Assembly (NCBI RefSeq): GCF_002277895.1
Contig: NZ_CP023000.1
Span: forward strand, 434,001-498,000
From: Rhizobium sp. 11515TR
GTDB lineage: Bacteria > Pseudomonadota > Alphaproteobacteria > Rhizobiales > Rhizobiaceae
Reading direction: 5' to 3'
Length of the DNA stretch: 64,000 nt
The first letter of the stretch is position 1. Each line of letters begins with the position of its first letter. A program made the translations under genes and the position numbers. The notes under the pieces were generated by a model, which did no database searches, was not told where the DNA came from, and saw only the letters and a list, made by a program, of their open reading frames with translations. Shown here one piece after another: positions 27,991 through 38,589 of the stretch.

Positions 27991-28341
27991 TTAGGCTCGT
28001 AGGCGCTGCGCCTTTTCCAAGGCGTCGATGATCGCGTTGTCGGTAAATGGCTTGCCGACTATTCCGACTGCTCCTTCGAGGCCGTATCCAACGCGTTCGG
28101 GGCTGCCGGTCACAAAGATCACTTTTATCCTGAACCGATCCGTCAATCGACGAGCGAGTCCCGCTCCGCTGTGGCCATCGGCCAAGCCGAGATCCACGAA
28201 AGCCACCTGTGCCTTTGACGCATAAGCCAGAGCCTGCTCCGCGGTCATGAAAGAGCCTACGACTTCGTGGCCAGCTTCGATAGCGATACGTTCCAATTCG
28301 AGTGCCACCAAGGGCTCGTCTTCGACGATCATGATCTTCAT
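27991..28341 (-). CDS. Single-domain response regulator (CheY-like receiver)
   Basis: A 116-residue receiver with no output domain. Acidic residues lie in IMIVEDEPLVA (about 3-13), the phospho-acceptor Asp is at about residue 50 (VAFVDLGLADG), Thr is in IFVTGSP and Lys in IVGKPF. The ATG at 28341 follows an AGGAGGT site 6 bp away; longer in-frame upstream starts lack one. It probably acts in a phosphorelay or by binding a partner. No kinase is adjacent. It lies between treZ (convergent) and glgB, upstream of which the glgE operon runs in the same direction. Confidence 0.9.
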   Translation of the reverse strand: MKIMIVEDEPLVALELERIAIEAGHEVVGSFMTAEQALAYASKAQVAFVDLGLADGHSGAGLARRLTDRFRIKVIFVTGSPERVGYGLEGAVGIVGKPFTDNAIIDALEKAQRLRA

Positions 28342-28463
28342 TAACAACCTCCTCATGCAATCAGAGATAGACAAAATTGGAAGAAAGATGATGTCCGCTA
28401 ACGGACAGTTCTGTCGAATGCGCTGCCCGACGGTATTGTCCAACCTCCAAAGACAGCAGACTT

Positions 28464-30701
28464 TCAGGATTGTTCACCTCCCTTCGTCGCTCCTTCGGGC
28501 TCAAAGAGGAACATCGCCGTTGAAAGGGGCGCGAGATCGAGGAGAAGTGACTGGCGGCGCCCATGCGCAGGAAAATCGTCGGCAACACGATCGCCAGAGC
28601 CGATACCTGCTCCGCCATAAACAGGGTCATCGGTATCGAGTATCCGCCGCCAGAGGCCGGAAAATGGCACGCCTACCCTGTATCCGCCCCGGAAAACCGG
28701 GGTGAAATTCGAGATGACCAGAACTGCCGACCGCCGCCCGGCATCAAAACGCAGCATTCCGAAAACCGACTGTTCGGCATCATCTGCAACCGCCCACTCA
28801 AAGCCGTCCGGCACGGTATCGCCATGCTGCAAACAGGGAAAATACCTGTAGATCCGGTTCAGATCGCGCACCAGCCGTTGCAGGCCGGTGTGAGACGGTT
28901 CATCGAGGAGATCCCATTCCACCGAACTGTCATGGCTCCATTCCGACCACTGACCGATCTCACCGCCCATGAAGAGAAGCTTCTTACCGGGGTACCCCCA
29001 CATGAAGCCAAAAAGAGAGCGGAGATTGGCCATCTTCTGCCACTGATCGCCGGGCATCTTGGCGAGCATGGAGCCCTTTCCATGCACAACTTCGTCATGT
29101 GAAAACGGCAGGATGAAGCGCTCGCTATAGGCATAGATCATGCCGAAGGTCATCGAGCCATGATGATACTTTCGATAGACCGGATCGTCGGACATGTAAT
29201 GGAGCGTGTCGTGCATCCATCCCATATTCCACTTCATGTCGAAACCGAGCCCACCTTCCGCTGCGGGTTTTGTGATGTTCGGAAAAGCGGTCGATTCTTC
29301 GGCGATCATCAGTGCATGCGGACAGCGTTCGTGAACGATGCTGTTCAGATGCTTGAAGAATTCCATGGCTTCCAGGTTTTCGCGCCCGCCGTAGCGGTTC
29401 GGGATCCATTCGCCTTGCGGGCGGCTATAGTCGCGATAGAGCATGGAAGCGACGGCATCGACGCGCAATCCGTCCACATGATAGCGCTCAAGCCATTCGA
29501 GCGCGCTCGCGATCAGGAAGCCTTTGACCTCGTTGCGCCCCAGATTATAGATCAGCGTGTTCCAGTCGCGATGGAAGCCCTCTCGCGGATCTTCGTGCTC
29601 GTAAAGCGCGGTGCCGTCAAAACGCGCCAATCCCCAGACATCCGTCGGAAAATGCGCCGGCACCCAATCCAGGATGACACCGAGCCCTTCCTGGTGGCAG
29701 CGATCAACGAAATATGCGAAATCTTCGGGCGTGCCGTGGCGCCCGGTCGGCGCAAACAGGCCGAGTGGCTGATAGCCCCACGATCCGCCAAAAGGATGCT
29801 CCATGATCGGCAGCAGCTCGATATGGGTGAAACCCATTTCGCTGGCGTAGGGAATGAGCCGCTGCGAGAGTTCGATCCAATCCAGCGCGCGGCCGCCATC
29901 TTCCATGTCGCGCAGCCAGGAGCCGGCATGGACCTCATAAATCGAAAGCGCCTTGGCGAAATGATCGGTGCTTCGGCAATTGTCCATCCAGGCTTGATCG
30001 CTCCAGCGGAAGGGTTCGGACGAAGCCACAACGGATGCCGTCGATGGCGCAGGCTCCGCTGCCCGCGCGACCGGATCGGCCTTTTGCGGAAGCAGGGTGC
30101 CGAAGCGATCGAGAATCTCGAACTTATAGCGTTCGCCGTCCGTGATATGCGGAATGAATATCTCCCAGACACCTGCCTGCGGCCGGAGCCTCATCGGATG
30201 GCGGCGTCCGTCCCAGGCATTGAAGTCGCCGACTACGGACACCCGGCTCGCATTCGGCGCCCAAACCGCAAAGCGCACGCCTGCGACATCATCGATCGTC
30301 ATCGGATTGGCGCCGAGAGCTTCGCTGAGATTGTAATGCGTGCCTTGCGAGATCAGGTGAAGATCCAGATCGCCGAGCAACGGCGCGAAGCTGTAGGGGT
30401 CGGCCGTCACCTGGACTGCATCGGGCCATTGAATTCTCAGATAATAAGCGTTGCGTTCGGCAAGCATCGCGCCGAACAGGCCGGCCGGATGGATGAGACC
30501 GGCCAATGCCAGAACGCGATCGCTGTCTCGATCGAGGATTTCAACGCTCAAAGCGCCGGGGAGAAAAGCCTTGATGCTGTACCGGCCGTCCATCCCCTGA
30601 TGCATGCCGAGGATCGAAAAGGGATCTCCATGCCGCCCCTCCACCAGGGCATATATCGAACCCGCATCCACTTGGCTGAGAATGTCGGCAACATCGCTCA
30701 T
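28464..30701 (-). CDS. glgB: 1,4-alpha-glucan branching enzyme GlgB
   Basis: A 745-residue GH13 enzyme that adds alpha-1,6 branches to glucan. An extra N-terminal domain and CBM48 domain (HGDPFSILGMH; RFAVWAPNASRVSVVGDFNAWDGRRHPM) precede the catalytic core. Core motifs are DWVPAHFPTD, GLRVDAVASMLYRDYSR (nucleophile Asp), MIAEESTAFP (Glu) and LPFSHDEVVHGKGSML (Asp). The ATG at 30701 overlaps the previous stop by ATGA, so it is co-translated with the maltokinase half. In this operon it acts after GlgE, branching the linear glucan GlgE makes. Confidence 0.95.
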   Translation of the reverse strand: MSDVADILSQVDAGSIYALVEGRHGDPFSILGMHQGMDGRYSIKAFLPGALSVEILDRDSDRVLALAGLIHPAGLFGAMLAERNAYYLRIQWPDAVQVTADPYSFAPLLGDLDLHLISQGTHYNLSEALGANPMTIDDVAGVRFAVWAPNASRVSVVGDFNAWDGRRHPMRLRPQAGVWEIFIPHITDGERYKFEILDRFGTLLPQKADPVARAAEPAPSTASVVASSEPFRWSDQAWMDNCRSTDHFAKALSIYEVHAGSWLRDMEDGGRALDWIELSQRLIPYASEMGFTHIELLPIMEHPFGGSWGYQPLGLFAPTGRHGTPEDFAYFVDRCHQEGLGVILDWVPAHFPTDVWGLARFDGTALYEHEDPREGFHRDWNTLIYNLGRNEVKGFLIASALEWLERYHVDGLRVDAVASMLYRDYSRPQGEWIPNRYGGRENLEAMEFFKHLNSIVHERCPHALMIAEESTAFPNITKPAAEGGLGFDMKWNMGWMHDTLHYMSDDPVYRKYHHGSMTFGMIYAYSERFILPFSHDEVVHGKGSMLAKMPGDQWQKMANLRSLFGFMWGYPGKKLLFMGGEIGQWSEWSHDSSVEWDLLDEPSHTGLQRLVRDLNRIYRYFPCLQHGDTVPDGFEWAVADDAEQSVFGMLRFDAGRRSAVLVISNFTPVFRGGYRVGVPFSGLWRRILDTDDPVYGGAGIGSGDRVADDFPAHGRRQSLLLDLAPLSTAMFLFEPEGATKGGEQS

Positions 30702-33700
30702 GAGCGGCTCTCCGAAAGTCGGGCTATGATGGCGGCAAATCCGTTCAGCGGGATCGGGAGCCACTTCGGCCGGTTTCGTGCCTCATAGGCGATCTCATAG
30801 GCGGCCTTTTCCAGAAGAAAGATATCGATGATCCGCCGCACCTCGGCGGGCGTTTTCGGCAAATCGGGCGAAGCCGCCAATGCCTCGATATAGGACGTCA
30901 GAAAAACGAGCTCCGCGTTTTCCGCGAAGCGCTGGATCACCTGTCTGCGGCGGGCATCATGATGATCCGAAATGGCGTCGTTTTCGAGCATGGCGGTTGC
31001 CGAGAGATAGTCGAGCGACCGCAGCAGGCCGGCAGCGTCGCGCAGCGGGCTCGTCTTGGCGCGACGCTCAGCGAGATTGCGCGCCGGCTCGCCTTCGAAA
31101 TCGATGATAACAGCATCGCCTTCCGTCACCAGGATCTGGCCAAGATGGAAATCGCCATGCGCACGCGTCAGCAAAGTGCCTTTTGCCTGATCCGCCAGCG
31201 CACTGGCAAGCTCGATGATCCTGTCACGTTCGGCAAGCAGCGAGGATATTTGCTCTGCGATCTCCGGCTCGACATTATCTTCGAGGCCGGTCAGCTTGGA
31301 AAAAGCATAGGTGATCTCGCCCGTTACGGTTTTGCGAATGCCGACGATATCACGTGTATCCGCCCGACGTGGCGCAAAAGCTTCGTCGTCGGTCGGCTGC
31401 GCCAGCAAGACATGCAATTCTCCGAGGCGTTCGCCGACCATGGAAATGAAATGCAGAAGCGGCTGCAGCTGCTCATCGGCTGACTCGACTGCAGCCTCGG
31501 TGATCACGATCTCGTCAGCGGTGCGGCGCAGATTGGACAGCATCCAATTCCACGCGTCACCCTGATTGCGGATCGCGCCTTGCACGATGATAAGCGTCGA
31601 TCGGCGACCTTCGCCGTCGGTCCGAGCGACCTCGCCCAGAAGAGGCGCAGTATGCTCATAACCATGTTCCGTCAAATAGCGCGTCATCTCGACTTCGGGA
31701 TGGACGCCGATGAAGACATGGCGGATCAGCTTGATCATTGCCAAGTCGCCCACGAGCAACGAGCTGTTGGATTGTTCGGCCGAAAGCCAGCGGATCGGCA
31801 TATCCTCTGTCAAAGCCAGACAATCGAGCCGATCGGTGCCGATGAATTCGATCATGCCTGTGCGTCCGCTGACCGTCGAGCGATCGCATAGGCCTTGAAA
31901 AATGCCGCGTGCCATCATCTCGACGGCAAATCCATCGGTCAAGAATCCAACCCGCCTACCTTGTCGGATGCGCCCAAGGGACAGCTGCTGGGCGAGCACG
32001 TTGGGCGCCGTATCATCCCATTCGGCTGCGAGCGGCAACTGATAGCTCTCCACATGATCCGGCAGCACAACCTCGATCTCTCCGAGCACGATTCCGTCGG
32101 CAAAGGGTATCGGTGTCGCGGAAACAAGCCTCGCCTCCTGCAGAGCCTGGTCCTTGGCGCCGAACCAGCGGCGCTTCGCAAGATAGGCCGGCAGGATATC
32201 CCTGCTCAGCACCGCCGTGTGATGCGGCAGCTCGGCAAGCTCCGTCAGGCTGCGCCGGATAACGATCGTCACTAGATCGACAAGTTGCTCGGGCGGAGCC
32301 GTACGCCAGGCCGGCCCATCGGCATCAGCAGCGAGCTGGAACCAGAAGAAACCATAGGGGGGAGTGTGAGCAGGTAGGTGAGCTGTCCAATAGGCGGGAA
32401 TGGCGACATGCCCGTCAACTCGACGGGAACTCGCCCTTCGAACTGCTGCAGATCGAGTTCTACGGCCTGGGGAACGCGCGACAGGTTTGCAACGCACAGA
32501 ATGACCTCGTCGTCATATTCGCGCAAATAGGCGAGAATCCGCCGGTTCGCCGGCGCCAGAAACCGCATTGAACCCCGCCCAAACGCGCTGTGGCGACCGC
32601 GCAGCGCCAGCATTCGCCGTGTCCAATTCAACAGGGAATGCGCGTCCGCCACCTGTGCCTCGACATTTAATGCCTCAAAGCCATAGAGCGGATCGGCAAC
32701 CGGCGGCAATACGAGGCGTGCCGGATCTGCGCGCGAAAAGCCGCCATTGCGATCGGGGGACCATTGCATAGGGGTGCGCACACCGTCCCGGTCGCCAAGA
32801 TAAATATTGTCTCCCATGCCGATCTCGTCACCGTAATAGACGATGGGCGTTCCCGGCATGGACAGCAGCAGCGCATTCATGAGCTCGATACGGCGGCGGT
32901 CGCGTTCCATCAATGGCGCCAGCCGGCGGCGGATGCCAAGGTTGATGCGGGCGCGCTTGTCGGAGGCGTAGGTCTCCCACAGATAATCGCGTTCAGCGTC
33001 GGTGACCATTTCGAGCGTCAACTCGTCGTGATTTCTGAGGAAGATCGCCCATTGGCAGATTTCGGGGATTTCCGGCGTTTGACGTATGATGTCGGTAATC
33101 GGGAAGCGGTCCTCCTTGGCAATCGCCATGTACATGCGCGGCATCAGGGGAAAGTGGAACGCCATGTGGCATTCGTCGCCGTCGCCGAAATATTCTCGCG
33201 TGTCCTCCGGCCACTGGTTTGCTTCGGCAAGGAGCAGCACGCCGGAATGTGTCGCATCGAGCGCCGCACGGATCTGTTTGAGGATCAGATGGGTTTCCGG
33301 CAGGTTTTCGTTGTTGGTGCCCTCGCGCTCGACAAGATAGGGGATCGCATCTAGCCGGAAGCCGTCGATGCCGGTCTCAAGCCAGAAGCGCATGACATCG
33401 ATAATTTCCTTCATGACCAGCGGATTGTCGAAATTGAGATCTGGCTGGTGCGAATAGAAGCGGTGCCAGTAATAGGCGCCCGCCGTCGGATCGAATGTCC
33501 AGTTCGACTTTTCCGTATCTAGAAAAATGATACGGGTTTCGGGAAATTTCAGGTCGGTGTCCGACCAGACGTAGAAGTCTCGCTCGGGGCTTCCGGCAGG
33601 CGATTGCCGCGCGCGTTGGAACCAGGGATGTTGATCCGAGGTGTGATTGATAACAAGCTCGATAATCACGCGGATATTGTGTTCATGCGCCGCCGCCACG

Positions 33701-33990
33701 AACTTCCGGAAATCCTCGAGTGTCCCGTAGTCCGGGCTGACGTTGCGATAATCGGCGATATCATAACCGTCGTCGCGCCGAGGCGAAGGAAAGAACGGCA
33801 GGAGCCAAATGGCATTCACGCCGAGTGCAGCGATATAGTCGAGCTTCTGGTACAGGCCTTCGAAATCGCCGATGCCATCGCCATTGGCATCGTAAAACGA
33901 CTTGATGTGCAGCTGATAGATGATCGCGTCCTTATACCATAACGGGTCGTCGGCAAGTTTATCGCTCTCGGCCATGTGAACAGTGTCCAT
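30698..33990 (-). pseudogene. treS: treS-maltokinase fusion (trehalose synthase TreS + Mak), frameshifted
   Basis: Two frames together make a fusion of about 1097 residues known in rhizobia. The TreS half (33990 to about 32360) has DDPLWYKDAIIYQLHIKSFYD, GFRLDAIPYL (Asp), LLAEANQWP (Glu) and FLRNHDELTLEMV, and interconverts trehalose and maltose. The maltokinase half (to 30698) has AKRRWFGAKD, RAHGDFHLGQILV and IIDFEGEPARNLAERR, and makes maltose-1-phosphate. They are out of frame at a run of six G (32357-32362). One more base restores TLPPYGFFWFQL; as written, TreS ends at 32272. This is either a homopolymer read error or a real mutation. The ATG at 33990 follows GGGAGGT and lies 2 bp from the glgE stop. 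Confidence 0.88.
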
Positions 33991-33991
33991 C

Positions 33992-36900
33992 TCAGACCTC
34001 CCCTGCCCTGACGCGCCAGATGGCAAAGGGCAAATGAGTCGGATCGAGCCTGATCATCTGCCACTTCCCGGTACGGCTGAATCTTTGGCCACTGACGAGA
34101 TCCTCGAAAGCGAGTGTGCCATCGTCTGCCAGGCCGAACCGCCAGAGCGGAAATTCGACATTGCTTTCCTCTATCGCGTGCGGATTGAGCGTCACGGCGA
34201 CAAACAGAACATTGTGGCGTCCGACGCTTGCCTTCTCGAAAAACATGACGTTGGGGTTCGACGAGGGCAGAAAGGTCAGACCGAGATGCGAATGCAGCGC
34301 TGAATTATTCTTGCGAATTCGGTTGAGCATCGAGATCTCCGCCTTGATGTTGCCCGGTCGGTCGTAATCCCAGGCGCGGATTTCGTATTTTTCACTATCG
34401 GCATATTCCTTGCGCTTGGCATCCGGACGTCCTTCGCAAAGCTCGAAACCGTTATAGACGCCCCAAAGCCCGGACAGTGTGGCGGCCAGCGCGGCCCGGA
34501 TGAGATAGGCAGAGCGCGGCGCGTTCTGCAGGAAGTCCGGGTTGATATCATGCGTGTTGACGAAGAAATGCGGGCGAAAGAATTCCCTGACCTCACTTCG
34601 AGTAAGCTCGGTCAGATATTCCTCCAGCTCTGCCCTTGTGTTGCGCCAGGTGAAGTAGGTGTAGGACTGGGAGAAGCCGACCTTTGCCAGCCGGTACATC
34701 ACCTTCGGTCTCGTGAAGGCTTCCGAAAGGAACACGACCTTCGGATGACGCGCGCGGATATCGCCGATCATCCACTCCCAGAAAGGAAAAGGCTTGGTAT
34801 GGGGGTTATCGACGCGGAAGATTTCCACGCCTTCTTCGATCCACATTTCGACGATGTCGCGCAGTTCGGCCCAAAGTGCCGGCACCGCATCGGGTGCATA
34901 GAAATCGACATTGACGATGTCTTCGTATTTCTTCGGCGGATTTTCCGCATAGCGGATCGTGCCGTCGGGGCGCCAGTCGAACCAGCCCGGATGCTCCTTT
35001 AGCCACGGATGATCAGGGGAGGCTTGAATCGCTAAATCGAGCGCAATCTCCAATCCGAACCGCCTTGCTTCCGAGATCAGATGCTCGAAGTCATGGAATC
35101 CTCCAAGCAGGGGGTGGATTGCCTCATGCCCCCCGGCTTCCGAACCGATTGCGTAAGGACTGCCCGGGTCGGTCGGAGCGGCGATAAGAGAATTGTTGCG
35201 GCCCTTGCGGTTGGTATGGCCGATCGGGTGGATAGGCGGGAAGTAAAGCACATCGAAACCCATATCCCGGATGGCCGGCAAACGTGCGATGACGTCTTCG
35301 AAAGTGCCGTGGCGATTGGGATCCCCGCTCTGCGAGCGTGGAAATATCTGATACCAGCTTGCAAAGGCCGCCTCGCGGCGTTCGGCTTCGATACCATAGG
35401 TCCGCGAGTGCGAGGCAAAGGGACGGCGGTCGGCGAGCGACATGAGTTCGTTTGTTCGTGTGGCAAGCAGCAATTCAAGCTTGCCTGGCCCGTCACGCCT
35501 TTCGAGCTCGGCAAGCAGCGCCGCGAGTTCAGCCCGGTCCTCGTCCCTCATCGATATGCCGTCATCGGCTGCAGCATCCCGGATCAACTCTTCGCCTTCG
35601 ATCAGCTCCAGCCGCAGATCGAGCCGTGCTTCGCTCTTCTTGAAAAGCTCGTAGCGAAAGATAGCGAAGGGATTTTTCCAGGCTTCGACCATGAACTCGA
35701 AGCGCCCGGCGCGATCGAGAAGGAAGGAGCCCTGCCAACGATCGTTTTCGGAAAGGATCATTCTCGCCCGACGCCACTCAGGCTCATCGCGAGCGCGGTA
35801 AAGAAGGGCGGCCGACAGCAGATCATGGCCATCGGCAAAGATGTCCGCCTCGACGACCACGGTGTCGCCGACGATGCGCTTGACCGCAAAACGTCCGTCA
35901 TTCACTTGCGGCGCAATATTTTCGATGGCGATGCGCGGAGAAGCTGTCGCTTCAGCGAGGGACAGCTCCCCTTCGTCAGCCGCGACGACCGAGCGAGCTT
36001 CGGTTGTGATGGCACATACGGCACCGGGAGCGATCCTGCGGCCGCCGGACTCCGCCCCGATAGGCAGGAAAGGTGAGGCCAAGCGATGCATGATGTCGTC
36101 AGGGAGTTCCGCGACACGACGCAGATCTCTGTTGACGGCGAGAAGCCGCGCATGCGCTGCCTCCCGCAATGTTGACCGATCGGCCTGCGCGACAACCGTG
36201 ACTTGGCTCGTTGTTTCACATTGAAGGAGCATCCATCGAGTGGACGCACGTGGAACGGAATTCAGGTCGCGTATATCGGCCGAGATATCGTAGGCTCCCT
36301 CGGCTTTGAGGACACGCAAACCCTTTCCATGACCATATGTCGGATCGAGCGGCAAGGTGGCGCCGAATTCGAATCCCATCGGCACAAGCAATCCGTCGCC
36401 GAGTTCGGCTGCAAGATGGAGAGCGCGGCGTGATTTTCGCTCACGGATTTCCCTGCTTTCGGTGCCATGCGCGATGCGCCTTCCAAACGGCGCTTCCGGA
36501 AAAGCGATCTGTGGCCCGAAAGGGAGTTGCAGGCGATACTCTTCAAGGAACCAGCCTTCGCGCAGATCCCACCAAGCAAGCGACGAAAAGGCTCCATCGA
36601 ACCCGCAGTCTTGCAATTCTGATCGAAAAGCGAAATCAGTCCCCGGGGTATAGGCAAAGAATCTCGTTTCCGGATCGGCGATCTTTGCGCTGGCGATCAA
36701 TCGTCGCCAACCCTCAGCACGCAGGCTGTCAAGGCCAATGACCCGATACCCCATGATCCCGCAGGATGCGAAGTCTGCGAGGTGCGTTTCCCATTCGCCG
36801 GTCACCTCGCTCGAATATGGCGCGCGGGACTGAGATGGAGAGCCCGGCGATCGCCGGGGGTCGAGAGGGGTCGAGACCCCTGTTCTTACATCGCGCGGCT

Positions 36901-37207
36901 CTATCGCGAGATCGAGCATAAATGCCACACCCCGCTCGCGCGCATCTTTTGCCAGGGCGAAAAGACCCTCCTTCACTTCGTCTTCAAGTTTGGCCTCTGC
37001 ATCCGATCGCTTATAATTCTCTGTGGAACAAAGACCGGCACTCCCCATGTCGAGGAAGGGCGGGGCGGAAAGCACGATATCGAAACCGAGCGTGCTTGCA
37101 TGATCAAAAGCTTCGCTCCATTGGTCTCGCCCAGTTAAGAGCATCGGATTTACATAATAGATCCGCGGATGGCTAAACGCCCCGGCCGACTCGGCTGCAA
37201 ACGTCAT
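33992..37207 (-). CDS. glgE: Alpha-1,4-glucan:maltose-1-phosphate maltosyltransferase GlgE
   Basis: A 1071-residue GH13_3 enzyme that extends alpha-1,4-glucan from maltose-1-phosphate. An N-terminal region of about 400 residues resembles a degenerate amylase domain and is typical of the long proteobacterial form. The GlgE core starts near RAFASWYQIFPRS-type text (SWYQIFPRSQSGDPNRHGTF). Catalytic residues are Asp in VEIFRVDNPHTKPFPFWEW, Glu in VFLSEAFTRPKVMYRLAKVGF and Asp in VNTHDINPDFLQ. I chose the ATG at 37207, preceded by GGAG; an in-frame GTG at 37222 is possible. It leads the operon glgE, treS-mak, glgB. Confidence 0.94.
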   Translation of the reverse strand: MTFAAESAGAFSHPRIYYVNPMLLTGRDQWSEAFDHASTLGFDIVLSAPPFLDMGSAGLCSTENYKRSDAEAKLEDEVKEGLFALAKDARERGVAFMLDLAIEPRDVRTGVSTPLDPRRSPGSPSQSRAPYSSEVTGEWETHLADFASCGIMGYRVIGLDSLRAEGWRRLIASAKIADPETRFFAYTPGTDFAFRSELQDCGFDGAFSSLAWWDLREGWFLEEYRLQLPFGPQIAFPEAPFGRRIAHGTESREIRERKSRRALHLAAELGDGLLVPMGFEFGATLPLDPTYGHGKGLRVLKAEGAYDISADIRDLNSVPRASTRWMLLQCETTSQVTVVAQADRSTLREAAHARLLAVNRDLRRVAELPDDIMHRLASPFLPIGAESGGRRIAPGAVCAITTEARSVVAADEGELSLAEATASPRIAIENIAPQVNDGRFAVKRIVGDTVVVEADIFADGHDLLSAALLYRARDEPEWRRARMILSENDRWQGSFLLDRAGRFEFMVEAWKNPFAIFRYELFKKSEARLDLRLELIEGEELIRDAAADDGISMRDEDRAELAALLAELERRDGPGKLELLLATRTNELMSLADRRPFASHSRTYGIEAERREAAFASWYQIFPRSQSGDPNRHGTFEDVIARLPAIRDMGFDVLYFPPIHPIGHTNRKGRNNSLIAAPTDPGSPYAIGSEAGGHEAIHPLLGGFHDFEHLISEARRFGLEIALDLAIQASPDHPWLKEHPGWFDWRPDGTIRYAENPPKKYEDIVNVDFYAPDAVPALWAELRDIVEMWIEEGVEIFRVDNPHTKPFPFWEWMIGDIRARHPKVVFLSEAFTRPKVMYRLAKVGFSQSYTYFTWRNTRAELEEYLTELTRSEVREFFRPHFFVNTHDINPDFLQNAPRSAYLIRAALAATLSGLWGVYNGFELCEGRPDAKRKEYADSEKYEIRAWDYDRPGNIKAEISMLNRIRKNNSALHSHLGLTFLPSSNPNVMFFEKASVGRHNVLFVAVTLNPHAIEESNVEFPLWRFGLADDGTLAFEDLVSGQRFSRTGKWQMIRLDPTHLPFAIWRVRAGEV

Positions 37208-37449
37208 CAGTCTGTTCTCCACGCATCAGGCGGAAATAAATTGTCCCTCCCGGCGATACCGAGACCAACCATCGAACGACTTGCTTGTTCCCTCCAATCG
37301 AGCAACTTTCATTTGAACAACCCAGGCATAAAGAAGCACCGCTCCTCGCTCAGACGAAGGTACTTTCACCTCAGTTCGCAATAGATTGGCTAAAGCGCTC
37401 GCGCGTTTCCTCTTCGGGCAGGCCGTCGCCACACATTGCCCGCTGTAGT

Positions 37450-38097
37450 CTACTTTCGACCCCATAGCGTCCCGCCAGCACTATACGATCCGGGCCATCG
37501 AGAGACAGCGGTGTTTGCACCAACAGCGCCGTCATTTGGTTCCAAGCCCCCCGCCCGCCGTACAACTCCGCCATTCTGAGCGAGGAGCGTCTCCAAATAT
37601 TCGGCATCGCGCCGACAAGGCGCCATTACCAACACCCAGTCGAGATGGCTGTCATGCGCAGCCACGAGCGATTGGGCCTCCGGAATGGGGTCACATGAGA
37701 TCACCGTGACGCCAGAGCTTTGGATGAACAGTTCCCCTACGTCGAGATCGTGCGGACCGTGCCGTTTCTTCACGACAGTAACGCTGCGCCGCAGCCTATC
37801 CTCATGCTCGGCAATTCGCAGCAGCAAGCACCGTGTCACCCAGAAAACTTACATCGACATGAATACCGACCGCTTGTCCGAGCAGACCGTGCTTCGCGAC
37901 GATAAGGATGGTAAGCACACCCACCCGCGCGAGAAATTTCAGGAGTGATTGGATGTCGCGGATCGCCTTCTCACGATGCGACAATGAAGTAGATATCCGG
38001 TGACGAACGAAGCCTTCACATGGCCGATCGACCTTCATGTTGATCGACGAGAGAATGTCACGACCCGCCGCCAGTTATCGCGAAGGAACCACTGCGG
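37450..38097 (-). pseudogene. Fragment of a KaiC-like (RAD55/RadA type) ATPase running into a kinase-like fragment
   Basis: The frame from about 38038 gives IRDIQSLLKFLARVGVLTILIVAKHG and VDVSFLGDTVL. A second frame shifted by one base near 37830 continues LLLRIAEHEDRLRRSVTVVKKRHGPHD. This is the C-terminal end of a KaiC-superfamily ATPase of the non-clock type. A further stretch, DWVLVMAPCRRDAEYLETLLAQ, looks like the start of the sensor-kinase gene that commonly follows such ATPases. The N-terminal ATPase domains are missing: the fragment abuts the 3' end of the disrupted SDR gene. No function is expected. Confidence 0.6.
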
Positions 38098-38538
38098 TCA
38101 GGTGTTCAAACCGCCATCGACGTTGAGGGTCACGCCGGTTAGCTGTCTTGCCGCAGGACTTGCGAGGAACGCAACCGTTGCTGCGATGTCCGAAGGTGCA
38201 CCATATCGGCCCAACGGGATGAGGTTGCGCTGGAATTCAGAATATTCTCCATTCGCCGGGTTCATCTCGGTATCCGTCGAGCCTGGTTGGATCAGATTGG
38301 CGGTGATATCGCGCAGTCCCAGTTCCTGCGCCAGGCCGCGTGTGAAGGACTGCAGTGCCGATTTCGTCATGAAGTAGACCGTGCCCGTCGCGCCGACGAT
38401 CCGATCCGCACCGGCTGAGCCGATCGTGATCACGCGCCCCCCGGCGCCGAGATGCGGAAGGGCGGCCTGCGTCGAAAGGATCGTGCCGCGGACATTTACC
38501 GCAAGGAGCGCATCGATGTCCTCGACCTTGATGTCGGC
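38098..38538 (-). pseudogene. Short-chain dehydrogenase (SDR), C-terminal part, split by IS21 element
   Basis: Encodes the SDR C-terminal half: VNVRGTILSTQAALPHL, the serine region ITIGSAGADR, the YFMTK catalytic Tyr-x-x-x-Lys, and the family end TGVTLNVDGGLNT. The open frame entering from the left repeat of the IS adds foreign residues. Joined with 40872-41177 through the GTCGGC target duplication, the gene reads continuously (GSIADIKVEDID) as a 246-residue enzyme. The catalytic Ser, Tyr and Lys are on this fragment and the cofactor site on the other, so neither half can work. Confidence 0.9.
38533..38538. repeat. Target-site duplication GTCGGC, left copy
   Basis: GTCGGC directly precedes the left terminal repeat of the IS21 element and is repeated at 40872-40877 right after the other end. 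A 6-bp duplication fits the IS21 family. Confidence 0.9.
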
Positions 38539-38573
38539 TGTCAATGCCGCGTGAATTTTCCCCAGAAGTGCCG
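38539..38573 (+). repeat. IS21 left terminal inverted repeat
   Basis: About 35 bp beginning TGTCAATGCC and ending AAGTGCCG. It matches the inverse complement of 40837-40871 (TGTCAGTACC ... TAGTGCCG) with scattered mismatches. A further TTCCCCA-type motif inside the end is repeated nearby, as in IS21 multiple end repeats. Confidence 0.85.
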
Positions 38574-38589
38574 AAGTAAAATTCCCCAA

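Noticed and set aside
29160..30788. Plus-strand frame (542 codons) across glgB
   Set aside because: Antisense shadow of a gene with all GH13 catalytic motifs.
37802..38038. Small independent gene of 78 codons
   Set aside because: Its end matches a KaiC-like ATPase and is continued in another frame, so it is part of a pseudogene.
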